64,000 bases of DNA from Oryzias latipes (GCF_002234675.1 NC_019866.2:14661261-14725260), one strand, 5' to 3'; shown: positions 19,898-31,081, numbered from the stretch's first letter. A program made the numbers and translations. The notes: generated by a model not told the origin, from the letters alone.

Positions 19898-22519
19898 TGT
19901 CTTCAAGCAGGGGTCATTCGACCGTCCTCCTCTCCTGCTGGAGCGGGATTCTTTTTTGTGGGGAAGCGTGATAGAGGACTACGTCCTTGTATTGATTATA
20001 GAGGTCTGAACAGTATTACGGTTCGCAATACTTATCCCCTACCTCTGTTACAGACTGCTTTTGACCTGTTGAGCGGGGCCCAGGTTTTTTCTAAACTGGA
20101 CCTCAGGAACGCATATCATCTGGTCTGCATCAGAGAGGGGGATGAGTGGAAGACGGCCTTCAATACTCCCAATGGACATTTTGAGTATTTGGTTATGCCT
20201 TTTGGCCTCACAAATGCCCCAGCAGTTTTCCAAAGTCTAATCAATGACATCCTGAAAGATATGATAAACAAGTTCGTCTTTGTTTATCTTGACGACATAT
20301 TGATTTTCTCTCCAGACCTCGACACTCATGTGCAGCACGTCAGAGCCGTACTCCAGCGCCTGCTGGAGAACCAGCTCTACTGTAAGGCAGAGAAGTGCGA
20401 GTTTCACACCACGCAAACTCGGTTCCTGGGTCATGTGGTTTCTCCTGGGAGAGTCCAGATGGATGGCTCTAAAGTTAAAGCTGTTCTAGAATGGCCTGTT
20501 CCTTCTGGCCGCAAACCACTCCAGCGCTTTCTCGGGTTTGCCAATTTCTACAGACGTTTCATCAGAGGTTTCAGTGGCGTTGCTGCACCCCTTCATAAAC
20601 TCACATCAGCTAAGGTACGTTTTGTCTGGAATGAGGGGGCCGATAGGGAATTTACCAAGCTGAAGAGTCGTTTCTCTACAGCTCCTATTCTGACTCAGCC
20701 TGATTCCTCCAAGCAATTCATTGTGGAGGTGGATGCGTCTGAGTCTGGGGTAGGAGCTGTTTTGTCACAGAGAGCGGCCGATAATAAAGTCCATCCCTGC
20801 GCGTATTTCTCCTGCAAGCTCACTCCTGCAGAGAGAAACTACGACATTGGGAACAGGGAGCTGCTAGCGGTCAAACTTGCCTTGGAGGAGTGGCGTCACT
20901 GGTTGGAGGGGGCTGAACAACCATTTTTAGTATGGACCGATCATAAGAATTTAGAATATATCCGAACTGCCAAGCGTCTAAACCCTCGCCAAGCGAGGTG
21001 GGCTCTGTTCTTCGATTTTTCTATATCCTACCGTCCGGGGAGCAAAAACATCAAGCCTGACGCCCTTTCACGGCAGTTCCAGACGGAGGAGGAGTCTGCT
21101 ATACCTGCAGCCCCCACCACCATTATCCCTCCTCACTTGGTGTTGGGAACCACTCGCTGGTCGCTGGAGCGCAAGGTAAAGGCATCGGTTCCTGATCCTG
21201 CCGCCATACCTGCCGGCTGTCCAGAAGGGTGCCTGTTTCTACCTCCATCCCTACGCACCCTGGTATTAAAGTGGGGTCATTCTTCCCGATTGGCCTGCCA
21301 TCCCGGAGTGACCAGAACCAGTTTTCTGGTGGCCCAGCGTTTTAAGGCCTTTGTGGCTGCTTGTCCCATATGTTCCAGTGTCAAGACACCCCGGACCCCA
21401 CCTGCTGGATTGCTTCACCCTCTACCGGTGCCGTCTAGACCTTGGTCCCATGTTGCCATGGACTTTATCACTGGTCTACCCAACTCACGAGGTAAGACGG
21501 TCATTCTTACCATCATTGATCGTTTTTCCAAGCTGGTACACGCCATCTTCCTGCGGAAACTTCCGTCATCTAAGGAATTGGCTGTGCTCGTCAGTCAACA
21601 CCTGTTTCGTTTACATGGACTTCCTCAGAACATCACCTCAGATCGTGGTCCCCAGTTCGTTGCTGCTTTCTGGAGGGAGTTCTGCAACCTCCTTGGGATC
21701 AAGGTCAGTCTGAGTTCTGGCTTCCATCCTCAGACTAACGGCCAGGTAGAGAGGTACAACCAGGACTTGGAAACCACGTTACGAGCTATGTGCAGCAAAA
21801 GCCCCAAGACCTGGTCTTCTCAGCTCCCATGGGCGGAGTACTCCCATAACTCTCTAGTCAACTCATCCGGATACTCCCCTTTCCAGGCTGCCTATGGTTA
21901 TCAGCCACCTCTGTTTCCTCGTCAGGAACAACAGGCCTCCTCTTCTGGACCTGCTGCCTTCGTGAGACGTTGTTGCCGAACCTGGAGCAGATACAGGCTT
22001 GAACTCTTGCGTAACCAGGAGCGTATCACGGTGGTGGCCAATCGCCGGAGAACAAGAGCTCCGGAGTATAAAGTGGGAGACAGAGTTTGGCTCTCCTCAG
22101 CAGATGTTCCGTTAAAGGGGGGTTCCAAGAAGTTACATCCACGCTACATTGGTCCTTACTCTATCTCGAGAATCATCAATCCCGTTGCTGTTAGATTGGA
22201 TCTTCCTCGCACCCTACGCATCCATCCTGTGTTTCATGTGAGCAAACTGAAACCTGCCAGAGTCTCCCCTCTTCAACCTGCGCCAGTATCTCCTCCAGCC
22301 CCCCGTATCGTGGGTGGAGGTCCCGTTTATACAGTCAAGACTCTCCTTGGTTCCAGAAGGGTGGGTCGTGGTTTGCAATATCTGGTTGACTGGGAGGGTT
22401 ACGGTCCGGCAGATCGACAGTGGGTTCCTGACCGTTTCGTTGTTGACCGATCCCTGGTTGCCCGTTTCCATCGTGATCACCCTGATCAACCTCGTCGTCC
22501 GTCTGGTAGCCGGACGTAG
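19898..22519 (+). pseudogene. Chromovirus Pol: RT, RNase H, integrase, chromodomain
   Basis: About 870 codons open after the TAG at 19895-19897. [62 protein letters not shown]. RNase [15 protein letters not shown] and [10 protein letters not shown]. Integrase: a finger with weakened spacing (HPGVTRTSF ... CPICS), then [17 protein letters not shown] and [14 protein letters not shown]-terminal chromodomain: [17 protein letters not shown]. Chromodomains target integration to modified chromatin. The same frame upstream of the TAG carries [17 protein letters not shown]. There is no methionine start; as a Pol fragment it needs a full element. Confidence 0.85.
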
Positions 22520-22531
22520 GGGGTGGGGTTA

Positions 22532-22810
22532 TGTCATGAAAAGGCTTGACTTTCTCTGTGGGATCCCTCCTGGAGTCCCTCCTCCTTCTTCCTGAGGTTC
22601 CCTGCGAGTGTCACAGGTGTTTTGATTTTGTGTTGATTACGTTTGGGTCTACTTAAGCCATGTGTGTTTTTGATTCTGTGCCGAAGCATCTTCTGTCTAT
22701 ACTCCAGTTTACTCTTGTGGTTTTGGCATTAAAACCCTTCTCGTTTTGGAAACTGGTTCCAAGTCGTTCCTTCCTGCTATTGGGTTTCCCCCCTGGCTTC
22801 CCCCGTCACA
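22532..22810 (+). repeat. 3' LTR of chromovirus 3 (279 bp)
   Basis: Follows the polypurine tract, starts TGTCATGAAAAGG and ends CCCCCGTCACA. No matching 5' LTR is in the window, so age cannot be estimated from an LTR pair. Confidence 0.75.
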
Positions 22811-23190
22811 AATGCCTTCAACTAAAACAGCATTTGGCAACTTAATACTAAGATCCAAAAACACATTCATTGTTATTCTTGATACTCAGAGAGTGAGAGA
22901 GAGAGAGAGAGGAAAAAAATACAAACAAATTTACAACACTAAACACCATGCACTTCCTCCTAGCTAGCTCGCCAATTTATGTAGCCAGTTTAACTAGAAT
23001 CCACCAGACTCTAGTTAAAACTAGTTATAAGGGCCAAAGTTTGTTTCAGAGGAAGTGCTAATGATGACAAGCAACATTAAGATGCAGAAAGTGTATATAT
23101 GTATTCATATTTGATTTACAACAGAAAATAAACAAGCAAAAAAACATAAATCAGTTCAATGCAGTGCATCTGCTGTCCATCCTCCAATAA
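22811..23190. other. Unassigned stretch between Gypsy 3 and the gag fragment
   Basis: No open frame. Contains a short (GA)n run at about 22894-22912. Could be the 3' end of a second, internally deleted Gmr1-like element, because a gag fragment follows. Confidence 0.35.
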
Positions 23191-23193
23191 TGT

Positions 23194-23571
23194 TCATAAA
23201 TCCAGTCCAAGAAGTTCAATGCAAGCAAAGTTCATCGCATAATCCATCATATCCCTGAGCGCACTTTCAACCCGAGACCTGGTGGGAGACAACTGCAGGA
23301 CCCCCTGCTCCGCTAGGTGTCTTCTCAGCAATAACTTTATATCAGGCTTGCGTGTCGCAGTCGGAACATAAATATCAAAGTACTTGGCAACAATTAACGA
23401 ATCTACTTTAGTGCAGTCATCCAATTTATGCAGCTGTGGGTCAAGAACAAAGTCATCCAAGTTGAAAGCCATGACTACCAACAAAGACCACCACCAGAAA
23501 AAAAGGAAATGAATGATATACTCAAATGGATATTCAGATCCCGGACGACTCGCACCCCAAGCGAGAATCAT
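23194..23571 (-). pseudogene. Gag N-terminal fragment of a second Gmr1-like element
   Basis: The minus-strand frame repeats the first ~110 codons of the gag at 3685 (MAFNLDDFVLDPQ from the ATG at 23472-23474), then diverges at about 23253 into unrelated sequence. The upstream tRNA-Pro-like segment (23528-23580) and flank are also shared. It marks the left end of the duplicated cassette. Confidence 0.75.
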
Positions 23572-23580
23572 ACCCCTAGA
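23528..23580 (-). other. tRNA-Pro-like segment (copy 2)
   Basis: Minus strand: GTCTAGGGGTATGATT, stem-loop CTCGC-TTGGGGT-GCGAG, then TCGTCCGGGAT. The last part equals the complement of the tRNA-Pro 3' end, as in retroviral Pro primer-binding sites, while the first part reads as tRNA sense. Confidence 0.6.
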
Positions 23581-23589
23581 CGCAAACTC

Positions 23590-24654
23590 TCCATATACAA
23601 AACATTAAATCCAAATAAAAAACATACACAAATACGACAAGGGTCGTAACAGTGGCCCTCAATAAAAGAGAGCCAGAGCAGGTTCCTTTTAGGAAAAATG
23701 TTGTGTTGGTGAGGACAAAAGCCGTTTTAAGCTAAGTGGACAAATTCTTACTTTATTGTACCTCATGGACTGGATAAAGTCATGTGCCTTATTTGCAAGC
23801 AGGTTAATTGAAATGCAATGCTCAAATAATTCAATAGAAATCGTCACTATGTTACAAATAATCACAACCATAACAAATTTACAGCAGAGGACCGTAACAG
23901 TAAGCTCCAACAAGTACAACGAGGCTATGGTACACAACAAATGTTTCTAAACATTTTCAAACATTTCTAAATTCAGTGAAGCTGTGACAGATGCTAGCTA
24001 TGCTGTGACTTTGGTAATGGCCCTATGTAGCAAACCCTTAAGTGAGGGGGATTTTGTAAAAGAATGTATGCTAAAAGTAGCTGACATTGTTTTTCAGAAG
24101 CAAAAGAAAAAGTTTGAAGAAATGAGTCTGTCAAATGATACAATTACTAGAAGAGTAGATCTGGGCAGTAACCTCCAATTGCAACTGGGAAAACATGGAG
24201 GGCCTTGTTAATTGTACAAATGACACTCGGTCATTAAAGTTTTTAAAAACAACTTTTTCTGTTTAGCCATTTTTCCCCCAAAACAAATTGGCACCCAGTC
24301 TATTTTAGAGTTCCTAATTTGGCCTCCGCAACAAAAAACTTCGACAACCTTTAGTTTCTACTTTCTGTGGGCTGCTTAAGGAGAGGCACTGACTGTAAAA
24401 ACATAACTACTTCAATAAAATTAAGGGCAGCAAAACCATAGAATGGCTTTTTATGTAGCAAAAATCTGCATCTCTACAAAGTGTTAAAAAAATGTCTAAA
24501 AATATTTTATTTCTGCATTGTAATGCACATGTATTTGTTGATTTAAAGCTGTTTAATTTATTGTAATGAAACTTGGGATAAACTTCTGATTTAACTATCG
24601 CTGCATAATTTTCTCTTTTTTTTTATCATCCTTTCATTCATCTATCCATTTTAA
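23590..24654. other. Duplicate of 3800-4861
   Basis: Nearly colinear with the first copy; includes the better-preserved hAT transposase scrap. Nothing else was recognised. Confidence 0.5.
23984..24211 (+). pseudogene. hAT transposase N-terminal fragment (copy 2, frame open)
   Basis: Frame reads ASYAVTLVMALCSKPLSEGD, then FVKECMLKVADIVFQKQKKK and SLSNDTITRR, open for 75 codons. It matches the N-terminal region of GTF2IRD2/ZBED-like hAT transposases by memory of the family pattern. Compared with 4190-4440 it lacks the stop, so the first copy decayed after duplication. DESTD and later catalytic motifs are missing. Confidence 0.55.
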
Positions 24655-25800
24655 TTCAGTTTTATTTGTATAGCCCAAATTCACAACAACAGTCGTCTCA
24701 ATGGGCTTCGTGTCGGTAATTGTAAGGTAAACACACAATCAAAAAGGATCATAAACACATAGAATTCAATAGGATAGTACTAAACTTTAACTAAACTGAC
24801 TAAACTAAACTGGCATCCCTGCCCTTAGGAAAAAGTCCTAAAAAAAACGGAATCTGGAAAAAACAAAAAAGCCTCAGGGGTTCCTACATGAAGAAGGGAT
24901 CCTCCCCCAGGAAGGACAGGAGATTAACAGAACTCATAGAGAAGAATTAACTTATCTAACGCTACAAATTCAGATTTAAAATCCTCGTCAAATAAAACCC
25001 CTAGGTTTTTAACTTTGGAGATGGAGGCTATACTTAAGCCATCCAGGGAGACAATCCTATCAGACAGAGCATCTCTGAGGTTTTAGGACCTAGTATAATT
25101 ACCTCAGTTTTTTCTGGGTTCAGAAGGAGTTAATTAATTGTCATCCAGCTCTTGATGTCTCTGATGCAGGCAGTCAGTTTCTTTATATGGTCATTTTCTT
25201 CAGGTTTAATAGATAAATACAACTGCGTGTCATCTGCATAACAGTGAAAATGAATGCTGTTTCCGGATCATGTTTCCTGAGGGTAGCATATAAAGCATAA
25301 ACAGGATGGGTCCCAAAACTGAGCCCTGTGGGACTCCATAGCTAACTCGAGTGCAATGAGAGGACTATCCATTTACATTAACGAACTGGTACCTGTCGGA
25401 TAAATAGGATTTAAACCACTGGAGGGCAGATCCTCTGATCCCTATGTCCTTCTCTAATCTATGGAGTAAAACACTGTGGTCGATAGTGTCAAAGGCTGCA
25501 TTGAGGTCTAATAGGACAGGGATAAAGAGTAGTCCCTTTTCTGAGGCCTGTAATAAGTCATTAGAGACTCTAACTAGTGCAGTTTCCATACTGTGGTGAA
25601 GTCTAAACCCTGACTGAAAATCTTCAAAGTGGCTATTGTCTTGTAGGTGGCGGTAAAGCTGCTTCACTCCAACTCTTTCTAAGATTTTAGAAATAAAGGG
25701 GAGGTTTGATATTGGTCTATAGTTGATAACTGCATATTTAAAAGACTGTGGCACATAAACTTTTTCCAGAGAGGCATTTATTATTATAAGGATGGATATA
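24655..25800 (-). mobile_element. L2-like LINE, 3' part (copy 2)
   Basis: Duplicate of 4862-5828, slightly longer at its 5' side. It keeps NYRPISNLPFISKILERV, QSGFRLHHSMETAL, LLDLNAAFDTIDHS and YADD (25229-25240). It shares the TAG after NVNG with copy 1. A SINE tail follows at 25800-25896. Confidence 0.75.
25365..25800 (-). pseudogene. LINE reverse transcriptase fragment (copy 2)
   Basis: About 145 codons of L2-like reverse transcriptase on the minus strand, from YVPQSFKYAVINYRPISN to FKSYLSDRYQFVNVNG and a TAG. The N-terminal palm motif RPISNLPFISKILERV is present here and missing in copy 1. The catalytic YADD lies downstream in another frame. Confidence 0.7.
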
Positions 25801-25896
25801 ATCTTCCTCCATTTATTTCCTTTCGGGGTCACGGGGCCGCCGCATGTGGATGAAGGCAGAGGGCACCCTGGAAAGGTTGCCAGTCTGTCGCAGGGT

Positions 25897-26424
25897 AGTA
25901 TAATCGTTGTGCAAATGTTTTAAGTGGAGGCCCCAATCGTTTTTTCATGCCTCTCTCCCTGAACTGTTTTTAATTTGCTTTTCCGTGTCTTTTTTTCTTT
26001 TTAATTGCGGGAAATCATATTAATCAAATCAAAATCAAATCAGATTGTGGAAATAATGTTAATAAAGGTATTTGTTAACACTGGTATGTCATTAAATTGT
26101 ATTACTCATCAAGTATAAAACTTTCCCACTCATGATTTCAATGAATTTTTAAACAGAAGATTTCTTTAACATTAAATACAAATACACATATTTAATATTG
26201 TTTAATGATAAATGTTCGTTGATGTATTTTTATGTAAAAGAAGCATAAAGAGAACAGACAGCTGATCTGCATATAAACAGTTTTTTTCCCCAAGTTCAGC
26301 TGTTTGTTCTTCTGCTCCACATGTAAATGTTGATTTGATCTGTCCTTTCACTAAATTTCCTGACAGCCCCATATACTGTAAACAAATCAGGCTCTTACAT
26401 CACCATTCATCTTAAAAAGACCTG
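25897..26424. other. Upstream flank of psiA3, cut by Harbinger
   Basis: Duplicate of 5893-6420. At the octamer position it reads AAACAAAT (about 26382-26389). The Harbinger element sits immediately after AAAAAGACCTG. Confidence 0.55.
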
Positions 26425-26601
26425 GGGCCTCATTTATAAATGTTGCGTACGCACAAAAGAAGGCGTACGCCACTCTCTACGCAATAGTTGAGATTTATAA
26501 AAAGCAAACTTGACGGGAAAATGTGCGGTCCTCCACGCAAGCTCTGACCCAGGCGTACGCACAAAAACGGGTGAAATGAGAAACGGCGACACCATCGGCA
26601 G

Positions 26602-26799
26602 ATGCAAGACACACGTGAAAGTGACAGTGTCTGCCAAATCGTGCTGGCATGTGCTGTACTACACAATGTGTCACAGCTTAAAAACGTGCCTCTACCCCCT
26701 GGCGCCGATTGCTGTGTTGGCCCTGAACTCCATCCCCACGCATTTGAGCCAAATGCTGCTGCTGTGCGCCAGCGTTTGGAAGTGATGCGTCGCTTGTAA
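26602..26799 (+). pseudogene. Harbinger transposase C-terminal remnant
   Basis: The plus-strand frame contains VCQIVLACAVLHNVSQLKNV followed by PLPP and ends AAAVRQRLEVMRRL-stop. The (A)C-x-LHN motif near the end is typical of HARBI1-like DDE transposases. The catalytic domain upstream is deleted, so this copy is non-autonomous. Confidence 0.65.
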
Positions 26800-27400
26800 A
26801 GAACAACAAAAGGTGTGGAAAATATTACTTATTTAAGAATTCCCTCATCGTGCAGTTTATTTCAGTCAGGGCGGTCTTGATTTCGCCCAACTCCTTGGCC
26901 ACCTCTCTGATTGAACTACTGACTTCCCTCTGCATTTCAAGGACTGCATTGGTGAGGACACGTCCACTGCTGGAGGGTTGAGAGCCGCGTGCCGTGGAGA
27001 CGCTGGGTCCAGACGGCTGCTCAGCTGCAGCATCGTAACCACTGGCCCCGCTGGAACACCCAGCAACTAAAATAAAATTGTTTTATATTAATAACATGTA
27101 ATTGTGTAGCCTGCATACATGTGACTTGACTGCATTCATTTTAATTATTTCTCTTACCTGTGTCACCCGGTGCGTCTGGCACGTCGGCGTCCCCCTCCGC
27201 CTCAGTCACCACAGTCACCGAGTGACGGAGGGGGAGGGGGACGCCGATGAGGGTGACTTAATAGGGATTCCCCAATAATAGCCGCCAGTCTCTCATCAAG
27301 AGGGGTCAGCTCCGGTGTCACCCCCCCCCGTGGCAGACACACTCTGACGATGCAGCGCTAGACGTATTTTTGCCTCGACTTTGATGTCCGATCATATCTT

Positions 27401-27619
27401 TCATTTCTTTTTTATTTCGGCCACGGTCCGAGGTTGTGAGGCTACAGCATTTACGGCGTCTGCCACCGTTTGCCGCTCACGTGCCTTTTTGGCATTAGTA
27501 ATGCCCACACTGTGCCCTCCAAACAACATTTTTCTCCTCTTTTCCACCTCGCCAACGATAACTTCGACTTCACATTGAATGAAGTTACGTTTTTTTGATT
27601 TCCTCCCTGTGTTTGCCAT
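27401..27619 (-). pseudogene. Myb/SANT-like DNA-binding protein of Harbinger (fragment)
   Basis: ATG at 27619 (MANTGRKSKKRNFIQCEVEV), then VEKRRKMLFGGHSVGITNAK and TVADAVNAVASQPRTVAEIK. This is the trihelix-like Myb domain of the second protein of Harbinger transposons, which helps bring transposase to the nucleus and the ends (NAIF1-like family, Pfam Myb_DNA-bind_5 by recollection). It runs out of frame after about 72 codons. Confidence 0.7.
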
Positions 27620-27923
27620 GATTTAGCAAGCCATGAATATTAATTTGTGGGCGTTTCACGGACTATTTATGGGCGTGTCATGACGCCGCAAAAGCTGCGC
27701 TACATTTAGAATTGGTTGTGATTTATTAAGGGAAAGATGCGTAGGATGTGCGTGCGCACGGTTTTATAAATCCGAATATTTCTGTGCGTACGCACGTCCT
27801 ATGTTTCATCCATACGCCACTTCTGACGCAAATCCTACACAAAGTTTTATAAATGAGGCCCCTGATGTCATGTTGTCAGCCAAGTAGAAGCTCCAATCAT
27901 TCATCTTCATCATCATCCTCATC

Positions 27924-28337
27924 ATGTTCTCTGTAGTTCTGCTGCTGCTTCTGGCTGCTGGATCCTGTGAGTTTGACTGAGACAAAGACACTGTTCACTG
28001 TTGATCCACCATTAACCATTAAACTGTTTGTCCTCTTCAGGTGTAAAGTGTGAACAGCTGACACAGCCAGCCTCTGTGAGCCTGCAGCCAGGGGAGAGGC
28101 TGACCATCACCTGTCAGGTCTCTTATTCTGTGGGCAGCTACCACACAGGTTGGATCAGACAGCCTGCAGGGAAAGGACTGTAGTGGATTGGGATAAAAAC
28201 CACTGGAGCCTCTTACTACAAAGATTCACTGAAGAACAAGTTCAGCATTGATTTGGACTCTTCCAACAACAGAGTGACTCTAAATGGACAGAACATGCAG
28301 CCTGAAGACTCTGCTGTGTATTTCTGTGCCAGAGATC
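27924..28337 (+). pseudogene. ighv: IGHV pseudogene psiA3 (family A, one nonsense codon)
   Basis: Leader exon 27924-27966, intron 27967-28040, V exon 28041-28337, all with normal splice sites. The V exon is intact except codon TAG at 28181-28183 in FR2 (GKGL*WIG; GAG in the other family members). The Harbinger element lies 63 bp upstream of the ATG and separates it from the normal promoter region. FR1 Cys, YFCARD end and RSS are perfect, so the segment could still rearrange but not code. Duplicate of A1. Confidence 0.92.
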
Positions 28338-28376
28338 CACAGTGACACAAACCATCAGCAGACCTGAACAAAAACC
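28338..28376 (+). other. V-RSS of psiA3 (consensus, 23-bp spacer)
   Basis: CACAGTG 28338-28344, spacer 28345-28367, ACAAAAACC 28368-28376. Confidence 0.9.
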
Positions 28377-29462
28377 CCTCAGAGCCTGAAAACTTGTAAC
28401 ATGAATTCACCAGAGGAGGCGCTCTAACACTACCAAAGATTTTTTGCTGTACTTCCAATACTAATAAATAAGTGAGTCTTTTTTACTAAATCAAGTCAAA
28501 TCAATCTAAATTATATAACATAAAATCAAACTTTTCTTACGAGGCAATTTTCCTAAATACATGAAGGATCAGAAATCTGGCTTGATGCTGAGTGATGACA
28601 TCATGTTATGAGGATCTTTCCAGACCAAAGACCCCCCCCCCCCCCTCTTCCATTGAAAGCAACCGGCCATTCCACTGCTACAACACTTTTCATTGAAAGG
28701 CAAGGCTGAGTGACTGGGGTGCAGTAAATTATGAGATTTTAAGGCGTAAAGTTTTTCTCCTGTAAATTTAACGAAGAAAAAAGACAAAATTTTTCTGTTT
28801 ATTGGAGCCTATTTGACGATAAAAGATGTGGAGAGTTTTGTTAAGCTTTATTTCCAAATAGTTTCAAAAACAACAAAATTCTGAACTCTTTGGTGTCGCA
28901 AAATCGGATTATTGTCAGTGTAGCTGACTTTCATGGGTTCTGTGTCGTTAAAGTGGAGTTTAATTTGTAAAATAAAGAACTCAGAGACACGTTAGGGTGA
29001 AGAGGACAGCAACTTTATTTTCCTTTTCATTAACATACACAGAAGTCAATTTGTCACCTGATGTCATGAACCTTTCATGCACAGAAGACCAATGCAGAAG
29101 TAAACAGTGTTACATACGCCCCCTCCTCCAGATGAAACGTCCCATTTCAACATAAAACAACAAAGATAAAAATCTTCTGTTATAATAGCATAAGAACATT
29201 GAAAGTACCAAAAAGTGCTCCTCCTCAGACAGAGGAGTCACACAGACTTAGAGATCTTTTATTTGGTGGAGGAAGAAGGATTGAAGTGGACAGCTTTATT
29301 ATCAACGGGCTGCAGAGATCCTGCAAACCACCCATTAATGAATAAAACATTAATAAATCCTAAATCAAACAAATGAGCTTCCAAACATTTGGAACATTAT
29401 CAATAAACATTCAGCTCACCTGTAAAACTAAGTGTAGTCGGTCTGCTCTGCTGCTGTGTGGC
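28377..29462. other. psiA3 3' flank, relative of 51713-53220
   Basis: Non-coding flank with a C run of about 14 near 28632. On the minus strand it holds an exon-like pair: donor GTGAGC just below 29419 and acceptor TTTGCAG before GATCTCTGCAGCCC near 29320, followed by AATAAA-type signals. The matching parts at 52740-53190 do not conserve a reading frame. Confidence 0.4.
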
Positions 29463-29967
29463 TGTGAAGAAACTGGATTGTCTAGAAAGGTCTGTATTAT
29501 ATTAGTTCGTAACCCCGTCAGTTTCTTGCACACAGAAATAATGAATAAGACTCGGAGACAGTTACTTATCTTTTGTGGAGGTTTTACTTCGTACAAACAC
29601 GAAGGGGACAGACAGATGAACATGGTGCATTCAAAGTCCGAACCAACGAGCTCAGAGATGGGCTTAGTATAAAAACCCTGCATTTGCATATTCAGAAGAT
29701 CGTCTGATGGACCCTGTGTGAAAATCACGCCCACAGGTTACTGCTGGAGAGAAGCTTCAAGGCTAAAGTGATGATAAGTCTGAGGCCTGCTCAGCAGATC
29801 AAACATGCACAGAAAAAGGGAGTACGAGAATAAACTGTGAGGAAAATAGCTTGGCTGTGCTGTCTTCAAATGTAATATAATTTTGAGATGACAATACATG
29901 CTCAGTGAATTAAGTTTAAACCATTAGTGTAATAAAAGTTAGAGGCAGTTTCTAACTATTCTTCACA
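29463..29967 (-). mobile_element. Solo LTR (505 bp)
   Basis: Ends TGTGAAGAA / TTCTTCACA and 5-bp duplications GTGGC (29458-29462, 29968-29972). The empty site is at about 53195-53210. On the minus strand it has ATGCAAAT (29682-29689) upstream of a TATA-like TTTTTATAC, suggesting the LTR promoter orientation. Confidence 0.75.
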
Positions 29968-30376
29968 GTGGCGTTCACTTGCTGCACTGTATGTTCACTT
30001 CTATTTTACTTAAGTAAAAGTTTGTTTCTCGTAATTTTACGTCTTTAAATATCGTAATTGTACTTTTTTACTCTGTTGTACACATGGAATAACAATAAAG
30101 GAATAACAAATGATCTAAAAAAGATTATTCAAACAAAAAACAATAACACTTTTTTAATTAAAAATTTTCAAAGCTTTTAAAATTGTTCAACAGATTTATT
30201 AAACTATCATTCTTTTGCCGTGACCAAATTTCTTATTCTAATTTAATTGTTACAACAATACCACATGCTTTTTTTATTTTATCTAGTACTTACGAATACA
30301 TTCTTAAATTAAAGAAAATGAAAAATAAATTGAGGTAAAAGAATCCTTCTATTTCTATTTATTGGGTTAATATTTG
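29968..30376. other. AT-rich V-cassette flank
   Basis: Non-coding. Relatives at 34550-34850, 43050-43430 and 53210-53400. No features recognised. Confidence 0.45.
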
Positions 30377-30755
30377 TTTATACATTTTCTACTGTTTTAT
30401 CCCTTTTGGGGTCACGGGGCTGCTGGAGCCTATCCTGGCCACTTGCGAGCAAAGGCAGGGGACATCCAGGACTGTTCACCAGTCTGTCGCAGGGCCACAA
30501 TCATACACCCAGTCACACTCACACTTAGGGACTATTTAGATAAACCAATTAACCTATGAAGCATGTTTTTGGATGGTGGGAGGACGCCAGAGGCACTGGA
30601 GAGAACCCACATTTACACGGGGAGAGCATGCAAACTCTACACAAAAAGGTCCCCCATTGATGTTCTGATTCAGGTCCCCCAGCCAGGACTTGGACCAGAG
30701 GCCTTCTTGCTGTGAGGCAAGAACACTAACCACTGCACCACCATGCGGCCCATGC
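30377..30755 (-). mobile_element. tRNA-derived SINE
   Basis: Same family as 16325-16726, flanked by AATATTTG (30369-30376 and 30756-30763). It ends in a tail reading GGGGTCACGGGGCTGC on the plus strand. Confidence 0.75.
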
Positions 30756-30869
30756 AATATTTGCATTTCCCTAAAACTCTGTTATGTTGTGAAGTTGTGG
30801 AAAGATCTCACGGTGAATCTTTTAAGACAAACTTTATTAATCCAGTTGTTGCAGAACAGTCTAGTCTAT

Positions 30870-31081
30870 CACACACCCACTGAAAATTTAGAGTGACCAA
30901 TTTACCTATGAAGGATGTTTTTTGTTAGTGGGAGGAAACCAGAGTCCCCCATCCCCACTGGGAGAACATGCAAACTCCACACAGAAAGGTCCCTCGTTGC
31001 TGTTCTGTTTCAGGTTCCCCAGCTGGGACTTGAAACGGGGGACTTCTTGCCGTGGGGCACAAGTGCGAACCACTGCACCAC
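30870..31081 (-). repeat. SINE fragment (head part only)
   Basis: Covers the tRNA-like head and first half of the same SINE family. Its head abuts the palindrome at 31082. Confidence 0.65.

Larger units (their letters stand above)
19641..22810 (+). mobile_element. Ty3/Gypsy chromovirus 3 (5' truncated, 3' LTR present)
   Basis: The plus-strand element starts inside pol; gag and the 5' LTR are absent. RT, RNase H, integrase and chromodomain are followed by a polypurine tract GGGGGTGGGG (22520-22528) and the 3' LTR. The left junction with Gypsy 2 is approximate. One in-frame TAG (19895-19897) is the only clear break. Confidence 0.85.
26425..27861. mobile_element. PIF/Harbinger-type element in the promoter of psiA3 (1437 bp)
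   Basis: Inverted ends GGGCCTCATTTATAAA / TTTATAAATGAGGCCC, flanked by a 3-bp duplication CTG (26422-26424 and 27862-27864). The empty site is 6417-6425 in the first cassette (AGACCTGATGTC). Inside are remnants of both Harbinger genes in convergent orientation: the transposase C-terminus (+) and the Myb/SANT-like protein (-). Confidence 0.88.
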
